Assembly (NCBI GenBank): GCA_021371875.1
Contig: JAJFVH010000142.1
Span: 1-41,657 of the forward strand
Source: Bacteroidales bacterium
Lineage (GTDB): Bacteria > Bacteroidota > Bacteroidia > Bacteroidales > Paludibacteraceae
Direction of reading: 5' to 3'
DNA length: 41,657 nucleotides
Below are positions 23,953-31,742 of this stretch, piece by piece (position 1 is the first letter of the stretch; each line of letters opens with the position of its first letter). The notes beneath the pieces are model-generated. The model searched no databases. It saw only the letters and a list, made by a program, of their open reading frames with translations, and was not told the DNA's origin. A program made the translations under genes and the position numbers.

Positions 23953-25082
23953 GACATTCTTCCTTTATAATCTTCGTAACCAAATTCACGAATCAATTTA
24001 AATTCGTTATCCTTTGTCCAAATGCCGATACTTGGATGCGACACACCATTAAACATGGTCGTTTTTACCAGTGTGTAATGAATCATGTCTTCGAAAACGA
24101 TGCGATCACCAATTTTCAATTCTTCGTCGAACGACCACGACCCGAAAAAATCGCCCGACAAACAACTATTTCCACCCATACGGTAAGTAGGTTTTCCCTT
24201 TACAACATCAGATGCCCCTACGATAGCAGGTTTGTAAGGCATTTCGAGGCAATCGGGCATGTGGCACGAGAATGAAACATCGAGCATGGCTGTTTTAATC
24301 CCTTTATTTTCGACAATATCTATCACGGATGAAACCAAAACGCCCGTTCGCCATGCAAAAGCGCTTCCGGGTTCAAGAATCAATTGCAAATGTGGATATT
24401 TGGTTTTAAAATTTTTGAGCAATGAAATCAAATGTTCAACATCGTAGCCTTCTTTGGTCATTAAATGTCCGCCACCCATGTTCAGCCATTTAATCTGTGA
24501 AAAGTACTTGCCAAATTTTTCTTCTACTACATTCAGGGTTTTTTCCAAATCGTATGAAGTTGATTCGCAGAGCGTGTGAAAATGTAATCCTTCCACGCCG
24601 TCCGGTAATTTGTCACCCAGCAACTCGGCCATAATTCCCAAACGCGAACCCGGCGCGCAGGGATTGTACAAATCGGTTTCCACGTCCGAAAATTCGGGAT
24701 TGATGCGTAATCCGCAGGAGATATTGTAAAATTGCGTTTGTGGATAAAAACGCTCGAACTGCGACAAAGAATTGAAAGTGATATGGCTGCTGCAACGGAC
24801 AATTTCGGGAAACTCGCGGTCGGTGTAAGCCGGCCCGTAAGTGTGTGCCGGACTGCCCATTTCCTCGAAAGCCAGTCTGGCTTCAGCCAGCGAACTTGCC
24901 GTGGAATAGGGGATGTATTCGCGTACAATTGGAAATACACTCCATAAAGCAAAAGCCTTGAAAGCCAGGATAATTTCAACACCAGCTCGTTCTTTTACCG
25001 ACTTAATCAGTTCCAGGTTTTTGCGAAACTCCACTTCGTCGAGCACATAACAAGGAGAGGGTATTTTTGAATAATCGATCAT
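23949..25082 (-). CDS. nspC: Carboxynorspermidine/carboxyspermidine decarboxylase
   Basis: A 377-residue fold-III PLP decarboxylase that performs the last step of the alternative spermidine pathway, removing CO2 from carboxyspermidine (or carboxynorspermidine). Motifs: PSPCYVLDE near the start, Lys42 in ILAFKAFALW (Schiff base), GLHFHTLCE (about 164-172), GGGHLM (202-207), EPGSAFAWRTG (236-246) and the C-terminal SCHMPDCLEMPYKP with the active-site Cys. NspC-specific features such as HFHTLCE and the CHMPDCLEMPYKP block separate it from ornithine decarboxylases. The partner dehydrogenase is not in the window. A tiny coupled ORF follows it. Confidence 0.93.
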   Translation of the reverse strand: MIDYSKIPSPCYVLDEVEFRKNLELIKSVKERAGVEIILAFKAFALWSVFPIVREYIPYSTASSLAEARLAFEEMGSPAHTYGPAYTDREFPEIVRCSSHITFNSLSQFERFYPQTQFYNISCGLRINPEFSDVETDLYNPCAPGSRLGIMAELLGDKLPDGVEGLHFHTLCESTSYDLEKTLNVVEEKFGKYFSQIKWLNMGGGHLMTKEGYDVEHLISLLKNFKTKYPHLQLILEPGSAFAWRTGVLVSSVIDIVENKGIKTAMLDVSFSCHMPDCLEMPYKPAIVGASDVVKGKPTYRMGGNSCLSGDFFGSWSFDEELKIGDRIVFEDMIHYTLVKTTMFNGVSHPSIGIWTKDNEFKLIREFGYEDYKGRMS

Positions 25083-25134
25083 TTTCTTGTTGATTAAAAT
25101 CTATTTATTATATGATTTAAAATGAATTTTGGAA

Positions 25135-25142
25135 CAAAAGTA
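25135..25142 (-). promoter_or_regulatory. -7 promoter element for nspC
   Basis: The minus strand reads TACTTTTG, an exact -7 match, 52 bases before the nspC ATG. Confidence 0.42.
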
Positions 25143-25267
25143 ATGATTTTTTTTCTGTTAATCTAAAGATGCATGATTTCAAAAAGATGGATATTCCGGA
25201 GTTGATATCAACTTTATTTATGCCCGTTTGTTATATTAATTCAACAACAAATTAATTCAATAAATTT

Positions 25268-26347
25268 ATGGGTAAAATTTCAGATGCAGTTAAACCCGGT
25301 GTTGTAACCGGAGCCGATCTGCAGTATATTTTTAAAGTAGCAAAAGAATCGGGATTTGCCATTCCGGCTGTCAATGTGGTAGGTTCGTCAACAGTAAATG
25401 CTGTAATGGAAGCTGCTAAAGTAGCCAATGCACCGGTAATGATACAGTTTTCGAACGGTGGTGCTGCTTTCAATGCAGGAAAAGGCTTAAAACTCGAAGG
25501 ACAACAAGCTGCTGTTTTAGGTGCAATTGCCGGGGCAAAACACATTCATACCCTGGCAGAAGCTTATGGGGTGCGTGTTATTCTTCATACCGACCATGCT
25601 GCTAAAAAGCTCCTTCCCTGGATTGATGGACTGCTGGATGCGAGTGAAAAAAACTTTGCCGAAACGGGAAAGCCGCTTTTCAGTTCGCACATGCTCGACT
25701 TATCCGAAGAACCGATTCAAGAAAATATTGAAATCAGTAAACGTTACCTTGAACGCATGAGCAAAATGGGTATGACACTCGAAATTGAACTCGGCATCAC
25801 CGGTGGCGAAGAAGATGGTATTGACAACAGTGGCGTTGACAACAGCCTGCTTTACACGCAACCGGCCGATGTTTACTACGCGTACAAAGAATTGAGCAAA
25901 ATATCGCCTAATTTTACCATTGCTGCTTCGTTTGGCAATGTGCATGGTGTTTACAAACCCGGAAACGTAAAACTTATGCCGGTAATCCTTAAAAACTCGC
26001 AGGAATATATCAAAGAAAAAGATGGACTGACTGTTGATCATCCGGTAAGTTTCGTGTTCCATGGAGGTTCCGGCTCCACTCATGCCGAAATACGCGAAGC
26101 TATCAGCTATGGCGTTGTAAAAATGAATATCGACACCGACACACAATGGGCCTATTGGGATGGCGTTCGTGGGTTCGAGGCTAAAAACCACGATTACCTG
26201 CAAGGACAAATCGGGAATCCTGAAGGAGCCGAAAAACCAAACAAAAAATTCTACGATCCGCGTGTTTGGTTGCGCAAAGGCGAAGAGTCGTTGATTGCCC
26301 GCTTGCAGGTGGCTTTTGAAGATTTGAATGCCATTAATAGTTTATAA
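25268..26347 (+). CDS. fbaA: Class II (type A) fructose-bisphosphate aldolase
   Basis: A 359-residue zinc aldolase splitting fructose 1,6-bisphosphate into DHAP and glyceraldehyde 3-phosphate. It has the same length as the E. coli class IIA enzyme and the same numbering of key residues: Asp109 (catalytic) and His110 (zinc) in LHTDHAAKKLLPWIDGL. Further motifs are GITGGEEDGIDNS, FGNVHGVYKPGNVKL (zinc His) and FVFHGGSGS (phosphate loop, zinc His). It is convergent with a type-B class II aldolase gene, with a structured inverted-repeat spacer between them. No -7 element was found in its upstream region. Confidence 0.93.
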   Translation: MGKISDAVKPGVVTGADLQYIFKVAKESGFAIPAVNVVGSSTVNAVMEAAKVANAPVMIQFSNGGAAFNAGKGLKLEGQQAAVLGAIAGAKHIHTLAEAYGVRVILHTDHAAKKLLPWIDGLLDASEKNFAETGKPLFSSHMLDLSEEPIQENIEISKRYLERMSKMGMTLEIELGITGGEEDGIDNSGVDNSLLYTQPADVYYAYKELSKISPNFTIAASFGNVHGVYKPGNVKLMPVILKNSQEYIKEKDGLTVDHPVSFVFHGGSGSTHAEIREAISYGVVKMNIDTDTQWAYWDGVRGFEAKNHDYLQGQIGNPEGAEKPNKKFYDPRVWLRKGEESLIARLQVAFEDLNAINSL

Positions 26348-26351
26348 TAGC

Positions 26352-26477
26352 AGTCCTCTAAATTCCCCAAAGGGGGACTTTTAAAATGCAACAAAGGTCG
26401 TTTCAATGAAGAAACGACCTTTGTTGTATTAAATAAACAGACGACTAAAAATCCTTCTTTGGGGAATTTAGAGGACT
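26352..26477. repeat. Nested inverted repeat between the two aldolase genes
   Basis: Left arm 26352-26372 (AGTCCTCTAAATTCCCCAAAG) is matched perfectly by the reverse complement at 26457-26477, 84 bases apart. The left arm runs into GGGGGACTT, giving the CCCC..GGGG core of the REP-like family; the right arm is an inverted copy. The aldolase terminator lies between them, so the spacer could fold as one long nested structure. Confidence 0.75.
26389..26426. terminator. Bidirectional terminator between the aldolase genes
   Basis: A perfect 16-bp stem (26389-26404 pairs with 26411-26426) with a 6-base loop AATGAA. T-rich on the plus side only after TTGTTGTATT, so termination may rely on the strong stem. 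Confidence 0.75.
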
Positions 26478-26482
26478 CGGTT

Positions 26483-27475
26483 TTATGCTTTTCCTGCGCT
26501 GCCTAAAACATTTACAGTTTTGTGAGCATAAAGTTTTTTCAATTCGTCACGAGCTGGTCCTAAATATTTACGAGGATCGAATTCGCCCGGCTTGGTAGCC
26601 ATAACTTCGCGGATAGCAGCAGTCATTGCCAAACGGCCGTCAGAGTCGATATTAATTTTGCAAACAGCCGAAGCCGCCGCACGGCGCAATTGTTCTTCCG
26701 GAATGCCGATAGAATCTTTCAAGGCACCGCCGTATTTGTTAATGGTGGCAACATATTCCTGTGGAACCGACGATGAACCGTGCAAAACGATAGGGAATCC
26801 GGGGATTTGTTTTTCAATTTCTTCCAAAATGTCGAAACGTAAAGGAGGCGGTATTAAAATGCCGTTCTCGTCGCGGGTGCATTGAGCGGGAGTAAATTTG
26901 TTAGCTCCGTGCGATGTACCGATTGAAATAGCTAACGAATCAACGCCCGTGCGTGTTACAAAATCAATCACTTCTTCAGGTTGAGTGTAGGTGTGGTGTT
27001 CGGCCACTACATCATCTTCCACGCCGGCCAAAACTCCCAATTCGCCTTCAACGCTTACATCGTGAGCATGAGCATATTCAACCACTTTTTTGGTCAGGGC
27101 AATATTTTCTTCGTAAGGAAGGTGCGAACCGTCGATCATAACTGAAGAAAAACCGGAATCGATACAACTTTTACAAAGTTCGAAACTATCGCCATGATCT
27201 AAGTGCAAAACTACAGGAATGTTACAGCCTAATTCTTTGGCATATTCCACAGCACCCTGTGCCAGAAAACGCAACAAAGTCTGGTTGGCATATTTACGTG
27301 CCCCGCTTGATACCTGAAGAATTACCGGCGATTTGGTTTCAACACATGCAGCGATGATAGCCTGCATTTGTTCAAGATTATTGAAATTGAAAGCAGGAAT
27401 AGCATATTTGCCTTCAATAGCTTTTTTGAATAAGTCGTTGGTATTGACTAATCCAAGTTCTTTGTAATGTACCAT
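26483..27475 (-). CDS. Class II (type B) fructose/ketose-bisphosphate aldolase
   Basis: A 330-residue class II aldolase of the other subgroup, type B, as in Bacillus FbaA and GatY/KbaY. Motifs: IPAFNFNNLEQMQAI, VVLHLDHGDSFELC with Asp93 and His94 (zinc), FSSVMIDGSHLPYEENI, VEGELGVLAGVEDDV, IGTSHGANKF (zinc His), VLHGSSSVP (phosphate loop) and CKINIDSDGRLAMT. Most likely a second fructose-bisphosphate aldolase, although tagatose-bisphosphate or another ketose bisphosphate cannot be excluded. It has its own -7 element and is not an obvious recent duplicate of its convergent neighbour: lengths and motifs differ. Confidence 0.9.
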   Translation of the reverse strand: MVHYKELGLVNTNDLFKKAIEGKYAIPAFNFNNLEQMQAIIAACVETKSPVILQVSSGARKYANQTLLRFLAQGAVEYAKELGCNIPVVLHLDHGDSFELCKSCIDSGFSSVMIDGSHLPYEENIALTKKVVEYAHAHDVSVEGELGVLAGVEDDVVAEHHTYTQPEEVIDFVTRTGVDSLAISIGTSHGANKFTPAQCTRDENGILIPPPLRFDILEEIEKQIPGFPIVLHGSSSVPQEYVATINKYGGALKDSIGIPEEQLRRAAASAVCKINIDSDGRLAMTAAIREVMATKPGEFDPRKYLGPARDELKKLYAHKTVNVLGSAGKA

Positions 27476-27509
27476 TTTCTTTTATTTTTAAAGTTTGATA
27501 ATTTGACCG

Positions 27510-27517
27510 CAAAAGTA
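27510..27517 (-). promoter_or_regulatory. -7 promoter element for the type-B aldolase gene
   Basis: The minus strand reads TACTTTTG, an exact -7 match, 35 bases before the ATG at 27475. Confidence 0.42.
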
Positions 27518-27673
27518 GTGTTTTTTTATCAATTATAAAAGAAACCATAGTATGTAATTAATAAAATGACAGATAATTCAAATTATAAAGTCATTTCATT
27601 AAACCGGACAGGCTGTGAAAGTCTTTTTAAAACAGAAGGACTTAGCTGAAAAAATCAAAAATTACACAAAAAA

Positions 27674-27705
27674 TTTGGGTTATAAAACAAAAATCAATAT
27701 CTTTG
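27674..27705 (+). promoter_or_regulatory. Promoter of mscL
   Basis: TTTG at 27674-27677, a 20-base spacer and TATCTTTG at 27698-27705: both elements and spacing match the Bacteroidetes consensus. It lies 45 bases before the ATG. Confidence 0.7.
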
Positions 27706-27750
27706 TTCATTGTATAAATAACCTTTTGTTTAATTTTTAAAAGATATTTT

Positions 27751-28173
27751 ATGGGCTTACTGAAAGAATTTAAAGATTTTGCCATGCGTGGCAATGTAAT
27801 TGATTTGGCAGTCGGTGTTATTATCGGAGGCGCATTTGGGAAAATTATCGCATCTTTAGTTGCCGATGTTATTATGCCCCCGATCGGTTTGTTGGTTGGT
27901 GGAGTAAACTTCACTGATTTGAAATGGGAAATGAAAGCCGCCGAAATAGTTGATGGCGTTGAAAAAGCAGCTGTTACAATGAATTATGGTAACTTTTTAC
28001 AAGTAACTTTCGATTTTATTATTGTCGCATTTTGTATCTTTTTGTTTATCAAAGGGATAAACAAATTAAACAAAAAGAAAGAAGAAGTGCCTGCACCCGC
28101 TGCACCTCCGGCACCATCAAAAGAAGAGTTACTTCTCGCAGAAATACGTGATTTATTGAAAGCTAAAAAATAA
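27751..28173 (+). CDS. mscL: Large-conductance mechanosensitive channel
   Basis: A 140-residue inner-membrane channel that opens as a homopentamer when membrane tension rises, releasing solutes on hypo-osmotic shock. The N-terminal [40 protein letters not shown] is the family's most conserved part (amphipathic S1 plus pore helix TM1). TM2 is about residues 84-103 ([15 protein letters not shown]), followed by a Pro/Ala linker and the cytoplasmic bundle helix [18 protein letters not shown]. Length is typical. It has a good promoter and a terminator, so probably monocistronic. Confidence 0.95.
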   Translation: MGLLKEFKDFAMRGNVIDLAVGVIIGGAFGKIIASLVADVIMPPIGLLVGGVNFTDLKWEMKAAEIVDGVEKAAVTMNYGNFLQVTFDFIIVAFCIFLFIKGINKLNKKKEEVPAPAAPPAPSKEELLLAEIRDLLKAKK

Positions 28174-28194
28174 TCCAAATCAATATTTTACTGC

Positions 28195-28250
28195 AAAACA
28201 GTTCGTTTTGAAATCGTACATAGCACGTTTCATTCCGGACTGTTTTCTTT
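28195..28250 (+). terminator. Terminator of mscL (long hairpin)
   Basis: An 11-bp outer stem with one wobble (28195-28205 with 28236-28246) encloses a second small stem, GAAAtCGT/ACGTTTC, and is followed by a T-rich stretch. Confidence 0.65.
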
Positions 28251-28374
28251 TAACTGTATAATTGAATCCACTCCGAATAGTCGCGAATTAACGTTTTTGA
28301 TTGTTTCAAACACGCGTTTTATCTGTTTTCTTAGGTTGTTTTGTCGGGAGAATTATTTTGTTCGTCGATTATTG

Positions 28375-28406
28375 TTTGTTTGATAATACCGGTTAACTTA
28401 CTTTTG
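28375..28406 (+). promoter_or_regulatory. Promoter of the LiaF-like gene
   Basis: TTTG at 28375-28378, a 20-base spacer and TACTTTTG at 28399-28406. It lies 28 bases before the ATG at 28434 and inside the upstream in-frame extension, which rules out the TTG start at 28341. Confidence 0.68.
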
Positions 28407-28433
28407 CCGTATAAAATTTTAAAAAATAATGTT

Positions 28434-29201
28434 ATGGAAAATGAAATGAAAAATTCGTATCGGAACGGTTACAGCAAAGGTCTTGGATTTGGGCTGTTAT
28501 TGATGTTATTAGGGGTATTATTTTTGGGATTTAATTTCGGATTGCTTCCAAATGAGTTAAAATGGGTGATTTTTTCATGGCCAATGATTTTGATTTTTAT
28601 TGGCGTGGTCAATTTATTTAAACGTCATACATATTCGGGCATTATACTCATTATCATTGGAGGATTTTTTCTGCTTCCAAGGATTATTGATACTTATCCC
28701 AACAGTTTCCCCGGATTTGATGGAAACTTCACGCATACCTATTGGCCATTATTACTGATTGCCGCGGGGGTTTTGCTTATTATGAGCAAACTTTTTGATT
28801 CAAAGTGGGGGTTTGCTAAATTTAACGAGAAGCATCATTATCATCAATCCAAATATGTCGGTACTCCCGGTGGGTTTTCAAAAAACAGTGTTTTCGGAAG
28901 CGGTGAACACATTGTGCTCGATCCTGAATTTAAAGGAGGCGAGATGAATGCCGTTTTTGGCGGTATTACACTCGATTTGCGCAAAACCAATCTGGCCGAA
29001 GGCGAAACGCGTTTGGATATAAATGCCGTGTTTGGCGGAGTAACGATTCTTGTTCCGAGCGAGTGGTATGTTGAAACTCATTTGGATACCGTTTTTGGCG
29101 GATTCGAAGACAAAAGAATGCTCAAAGAACCGCTTGACACTACACGAAAACTCGTTATTACGGGAGCTTGTGTTTTCGGGGGAGGAGAATTAAGAAGCTA
29201 A
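28434..29201 (+). CDS. LiaF-like membrane protein with DUF5668-type N-terminus and beta-repeat C-terminus
   Basis: A 255-residue protein. The N-terminal half has four hydrophobic segments (GLLLMLLGVLFLGFNFGLL, VIFSWPMILIFIGVVNLF, GIILIIIGGFFLLPRII, YWPLLLIAAGVLLIMSKLF), the pattern of DUF5668/LiaF_TM. The C-terminal half is a short solenoid of repeats with the word VFG: NSVFGSG, NAVFGGITLDL, NAVFGGVTILVP, DTVFGGFEDKR and CVFGGGELRS, as in LiaF C-terminal 'cell-wall-active antibiotic response' domains. In Firmicutes LiaF restrains a histidine kinase; in Bacteroidetes such proteins often sit beside LytTR regulators, as here. I infer an envelope-sensing role. Confidence 0.83.
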   Translation: MENEMKNSYRNGYSKGLGFGLLLMLLGVLFLGFNFGLLPNELKWVIFSWPMILIFIGVVNLFKRHTYSGIILIIIGGFFLLPRIIDTYPNSFPGFDGNFTHTYWPLLLIAAGVLLIMSKLFDSKWGFAKFNEKHHYHQSKYVGTPGGFSKNSVFGSGEHIVLDPEFKGGEMNAVFGGITLDLRKTNLAEGETRLDINAVFGGVTILVPSEWYVETHLDTVFGGFEDKRMLKEPLDTTRKLVITGACVFGGGELRS

Positions 29202-29264
29202 TTTGTAAATAAATAGTCAGATTAAAATATAGAATCTTAAATTCTGACAAAAAATAACATACGA

Positions 29265-30095
29265 ATGTTTCATCCTTTTTTTGAAAATAATGTAAAAATT
29301 CGTCAATACGTGGTTGTATGGATAATGTTTGCTTTGTTGCAGGCAATCTCGGTAATTTCAATCATTCCCTTACCTGTCGGCATCCTGATTGCCGATGCAT
29401 TTGTACATGCCATATTGTATGGCGTATTGGGAGTTTTGCTTTGGAGTGTTATGAAATACGGTAATTTCAGTTCTTTATCGCTATACCAGCGAATTATAAA
29501 TTACACGGCGCTGGCAATTCTGACGATTGTTTTGTCGCTGGGCATTGGCTATGGTTTCGAATATATATTGGGAGATGAAATTGCAAACAGTTTCACCGCT
29601 TTTTTGCCAGTAAGGGCTCTTATTACGTTGTTACTTTATACTTTAATTATACAATACTTCCGGTTGTTTCTGCGCGAAGAAGAGGCAATAGCCGACGACC
29701 TGGACGATCAGGAACAAAATTTGCTTTTACCTGAAGCCGGGAATGAAATTATACAGGAAGTCGCATTGATCGAACGAGTTGCGGTAAAGTCCGGGCAAAA
29801 GATACATGTGATTATGGTTCCCGATATTATTTATCTGCAGGCAGATGGCGATTACGTTCATATCTTCACCATGACCGGAAAATATCTGAAAGAGCAAACC
29901 ATGAAGTATTTCAACGAACACTTGCCGGTAGGTCGGTTTGTTCGTGTTCATCGGTCGTTTATTGTAAATATCGAAGCCATTTCGCGGATAGAATTGTATG
30001 AAAAACAAAATCAACTTTTGATTCTGAAAAACGGTTTTCAACTGAAGATAAGTGCTTCAGGTTATAAAGCGTTGCGTCTGGCATTAAATTTGTAA
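29265..30095 (+). CDS. Membrane-anchored LytTR transcriptional regulator
   Basis: A 276-residue protein: about four membrane helices in residues 15-135 (YVVVWIMFALLQAISVISII, ILIADAFVHAILYGVLGVLL, ALAILTIVLSLGIGYGFEYIL, ALITLLLYTLIIQYFRLFL), an acidic linker, and a C-terminal LytTR DNA-binding domain (about 178-276: IIYLQADGDYVHIFTMTGKY, RFVRVHRSFIVNIEAI, LKISASGYKALR). No histidine-kinase or receiver domain is present, so it looks like a one-component regulator sensing at the membrane. It starts 63 bases after the LiaF-like gene and probably shares its promoter, suggesting that the two form a sensing pair. Targets unknown. Confidence 0.86.
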   Translation: MFHPFFENNVKIRQYVVVWIMFALLQAISVISIIPLPVGILIADAFVHAILYGVLGVLLWSVMKYGNFSSLSLYQRIINYTALAILTIVLSLGIGYGFEYILGDEIANSFTAFLPVRALITLLLYTLIIQYFRLFLREEEAIADDLDDQEQNLLLPEAGNEIIQEVALIERVAVKSGQKIHVIMVPDIIYLQADGDYVHIFTMTGKYLKEQTMKYFNEHLPVGRFVRVHRSFIVNIEAISRIELYEKQNQLLILKNGFQLKISASGYKALRLALNL

Positions 30096-30131
30096 GAAAA
30101 AAGCATTGTTAAACAAAATTAATTAAACGGT

Positions 30132-30665
30132 ATGAAAAAAAATATTTTATTCTTAGCCCTGATAATGATAGGTTTATCGGGATGTGATTCATTAAGTAAA
30201 CTTACTCAATTTGATATTGATTTTGATAGCTATACGACTATTCCAAAGTCAGGTCTCAACATTACTCCTTTTAATATAGCCACACCACCTATCCAAAGTA
30301 ATTCCGAATCGAAATTTTCAGCAAATAACACGAGTGCTGGTTTAATTGAAAAAGTTTCGATAAAGAAACTCACCCTCACGGTTTCTTCACCTGCAAATGG
30401 TGATCTTAGTTTCCTGAAATCAATAAAAGTTTATATTGCTGCAGATGGTATGGATGATGCGTTGTTGGCATCGAAGGATAATATTCCTGATAATTGCGGG
30501 GCTTCAATTGATTTGGATGTTACGGCAACTAATTTTAAAGAGTATATAACTAAAGATAAATTTAGTTTGAAAGTGAAAGCCGAAACAGATAAATTGCTTG
30601 CTGAAGATCACGAAGTTAATGTTCATACGGTTTTCTCGGTTGATGCCAATATATTAGGTTTATAA
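30132..30665 (+). CDS. Lipoprotein of unknown function
   Basis: A 177-residue predicted lipoprotein: hydrophobic signal with lipobox IGLSGCDS (Cys18). The rest is strand-rich and soluble, with repeated Thr/Ser and alternating hydrophobic positions (VSIKKLTLTVSSPANGDLSFLKSIKVYIAA). That recalls the immunoglobulin-like lipoproteins seen in Bacteroidetes, but I do not recognise the family. It starts 36 bases after the LytTR gene and could be its last operon member; a terminator follows. Confidence 0.72.
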   Translation: MKKNILFLALIMIGLSGCDSLSKLTQFDIDFDSYTTIPKSGLNITPFNIATPPIQSNSESKFSANNTSAGLIEKVSIKKLTLTVSSPANGDLSFLKSIKVYIAADGMDDALLASKDNIPDNCGASIDLDVTATNFKEYITKDKFSLKVKAETDKLLAEDHEVNVHTVFSVDANILGL

Positions 30666-30694
30666 TGCAATATAATTAAGTATGTAATAAGAAT

Positions 30695-30719
30695 GGGGCG
30701 TTGAAAAACGCCCTTTTTT
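30695..30719 (+). terminator. Terminator after the LytTR/lipoprotein unit
   Basis: GGGCGTT-GAAA-AACGCCC (30696-30702 with 30707-30713) followed by six T. Confidence 0.85.
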
Positions 30720-30783
30720 AATCTTTCGGTTCGCCTCAAAGTATAAATAAAGTTAAATCCAGAAATAATTCACGCGAAAATTA

Positions 30784-30812
30784 GGTTTATAATATAAACC
30801 GGTTTATATTTG
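30784..30812 (+). promoter_or_regulatory. Palindromic operator overlapping a -7 promoter element
   Basis: 30791-30810 is a perfect 20-bp palindrome (AATATAAACC/GGTTTATATT). A third half-site, GGTTTAT, lies at 30784-30790 in inverted relation to the ATAAACC at 30794-30800. The -7 element TATATTTG (30805-30812) is partly inside the palindrome, so a protein bound there would block initiation. The best candidate is the HTH_34 regulator encoded second in the operon it controls. Confidence 0.65.
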
Positions 30813-30865
30813 CAATCGAATCAATTCAAATATAAAAAACAATCTAATTTTAAGTCAGATTTATT

Positions 30866-31447
30866 ATGGAAGAAAAAATGTTAAACGAGAAAGAAAGTTT
30901 AGAACTGATTTCTCAAATGATCCTGAATACCCGGAAAAAAATGGAAGAGGGAAACGGCATGCCTTTTTTGATCTGGGGTTACGCTACTTTCATTGTTTCG
31001 TTGGTAGTTTATTATTTGCTTTCCACGACGGGAGACTATCACTACAATTTGATATGGTTTGCTATTCCGGTGCTCGGATCCGGAGGAATGTATTTTTCGA
31101 AAAGGAAAGAAAAGAAGCACAGTAAGACCTACATCGACCGGATTATTGTCAACATCTGGACTGTGATAGGAATTGCGGGGTTATTGGTTTCGTGTGCTGC
31201 ATTTTTTGTTCGCATTCCGGTTCTTCCCATCGAAATGCTCTTGATGGGAATCGGAACCGCTTTGACCGGATTAGTTATTAGATTTAAGCCGGTAATCATT
31301 AGCGGTTTTGTAGGGATGATAAGTTGTGCACTTCCATTCATTATCAAAGGATATGAGCAAATTATTGTTTTCGGCATTGTTTTCTTAATTATGATGGTTA
31401 TTCCCGGACATATTCTTAATTATAAAGGAAGGAAGAAACATGTTTAA
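30866..31447 (+). CDS. Membrane protein paired with an HTH_34 regulator
   Basis: A 193-residue inner-membrane protein with a soluble N-terminal helix (about 1-30) and about six hydrophobic segments arranged in pairs (FLIWGYATFIVSLVVYYLL, NLIWFAIPVLGSGGMYF, IWTVIGIAGLLVSCAAFFV, IEMLLMGIGTALTGLVI, IISGFVGMISCALPFII, IIVFGIVFLIMMVIPGHIL). I know similar proteins in Bacteroidetes always next to a small winged-helix gene, but no function is established. The last 8 bases overlap the start of that regulator gene, so the pair is translationally coupled. The leader carries the palindromic operator. Confidence 0.75.
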   Translation: MEEKMLNEKESLELISQMILNTRKKMEEGNGMPFLIWGYATFIVSLVVYYLLSTTGDYHYNLIWFAIPVLGSGGMYFSKRKEKKHSKTYIDRIIVNIWTVIGIAGLLVSCAAFFVRIPVLPIEMLLMGIGTALTGLVIRFKPVIISGFVGMISCALPFIIKGYEQIIVFGIVFLIMMVIPGHILNYKGRKKHV

Positions 31448-31730
31448 ATATCTCAATCCGCTACTTCATTCTGAACTTCGGTTGGGGATCATGTCGATAC
31501 TCATATCTGTTGAAGAGGCTGATTTTGTGTTCATTCGCGAAAGAACCGGTGCAACAGCGGGAAATATCAGTGTTCAGATCGAAAAACTCAGCGAGGCGGG
31601 TTACATTGAAGTAGAAAAAGGATTTGCCGGAAAACGTACCCGCACGGTGTACAGAATTACCGAAAAAGGTGTCGGTGCATTTGAAGAATATGTAGATGCT
31701 TTGAAAAGTTATTTGAATATTAATCAGTAA
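31440..31730 (+). CDS. HTH_34 winged-helix transcriptional regulator
   Basis: A 96-residue single-domain DNA-binding protein. It has the fold order of HTH_34/ArsR-MarR types: helices LHSELRLGIMSILISVEEADFVFIRERTG, recognition helix region ATAGNISVQIEKLSEAGYIEVEK and the wing FAGKRTRTVYRITEKG, then a C-terminal dimerisation helix. It has no ligand-binding domain, so the signal is probably the partner membrane protein or intracellular dimer level. It starts inside the end of the membrane-protein gene. The perfect palindrome at 30791-30810 fits the symmetrical site a dimer would need, implying negative autoregulation. Confidence 0.85.
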   Translation: MFKYLNPLLHSELRLGIMSILISVEEADFVFIRERTGATAGNISVQIEKLSEAGYIEVEKGFAGKRTRTVYRITEKGVGAFEEYVDALKSYLNINQ

Positions 31731-31742
31731 AAACAATTGAAA

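Noticed and set aside
25700-26209. 169-codon minus-strand frame inside fbaA
   Set aside because: Antisense of a strongly conserved aldolase; sequence has no family features.
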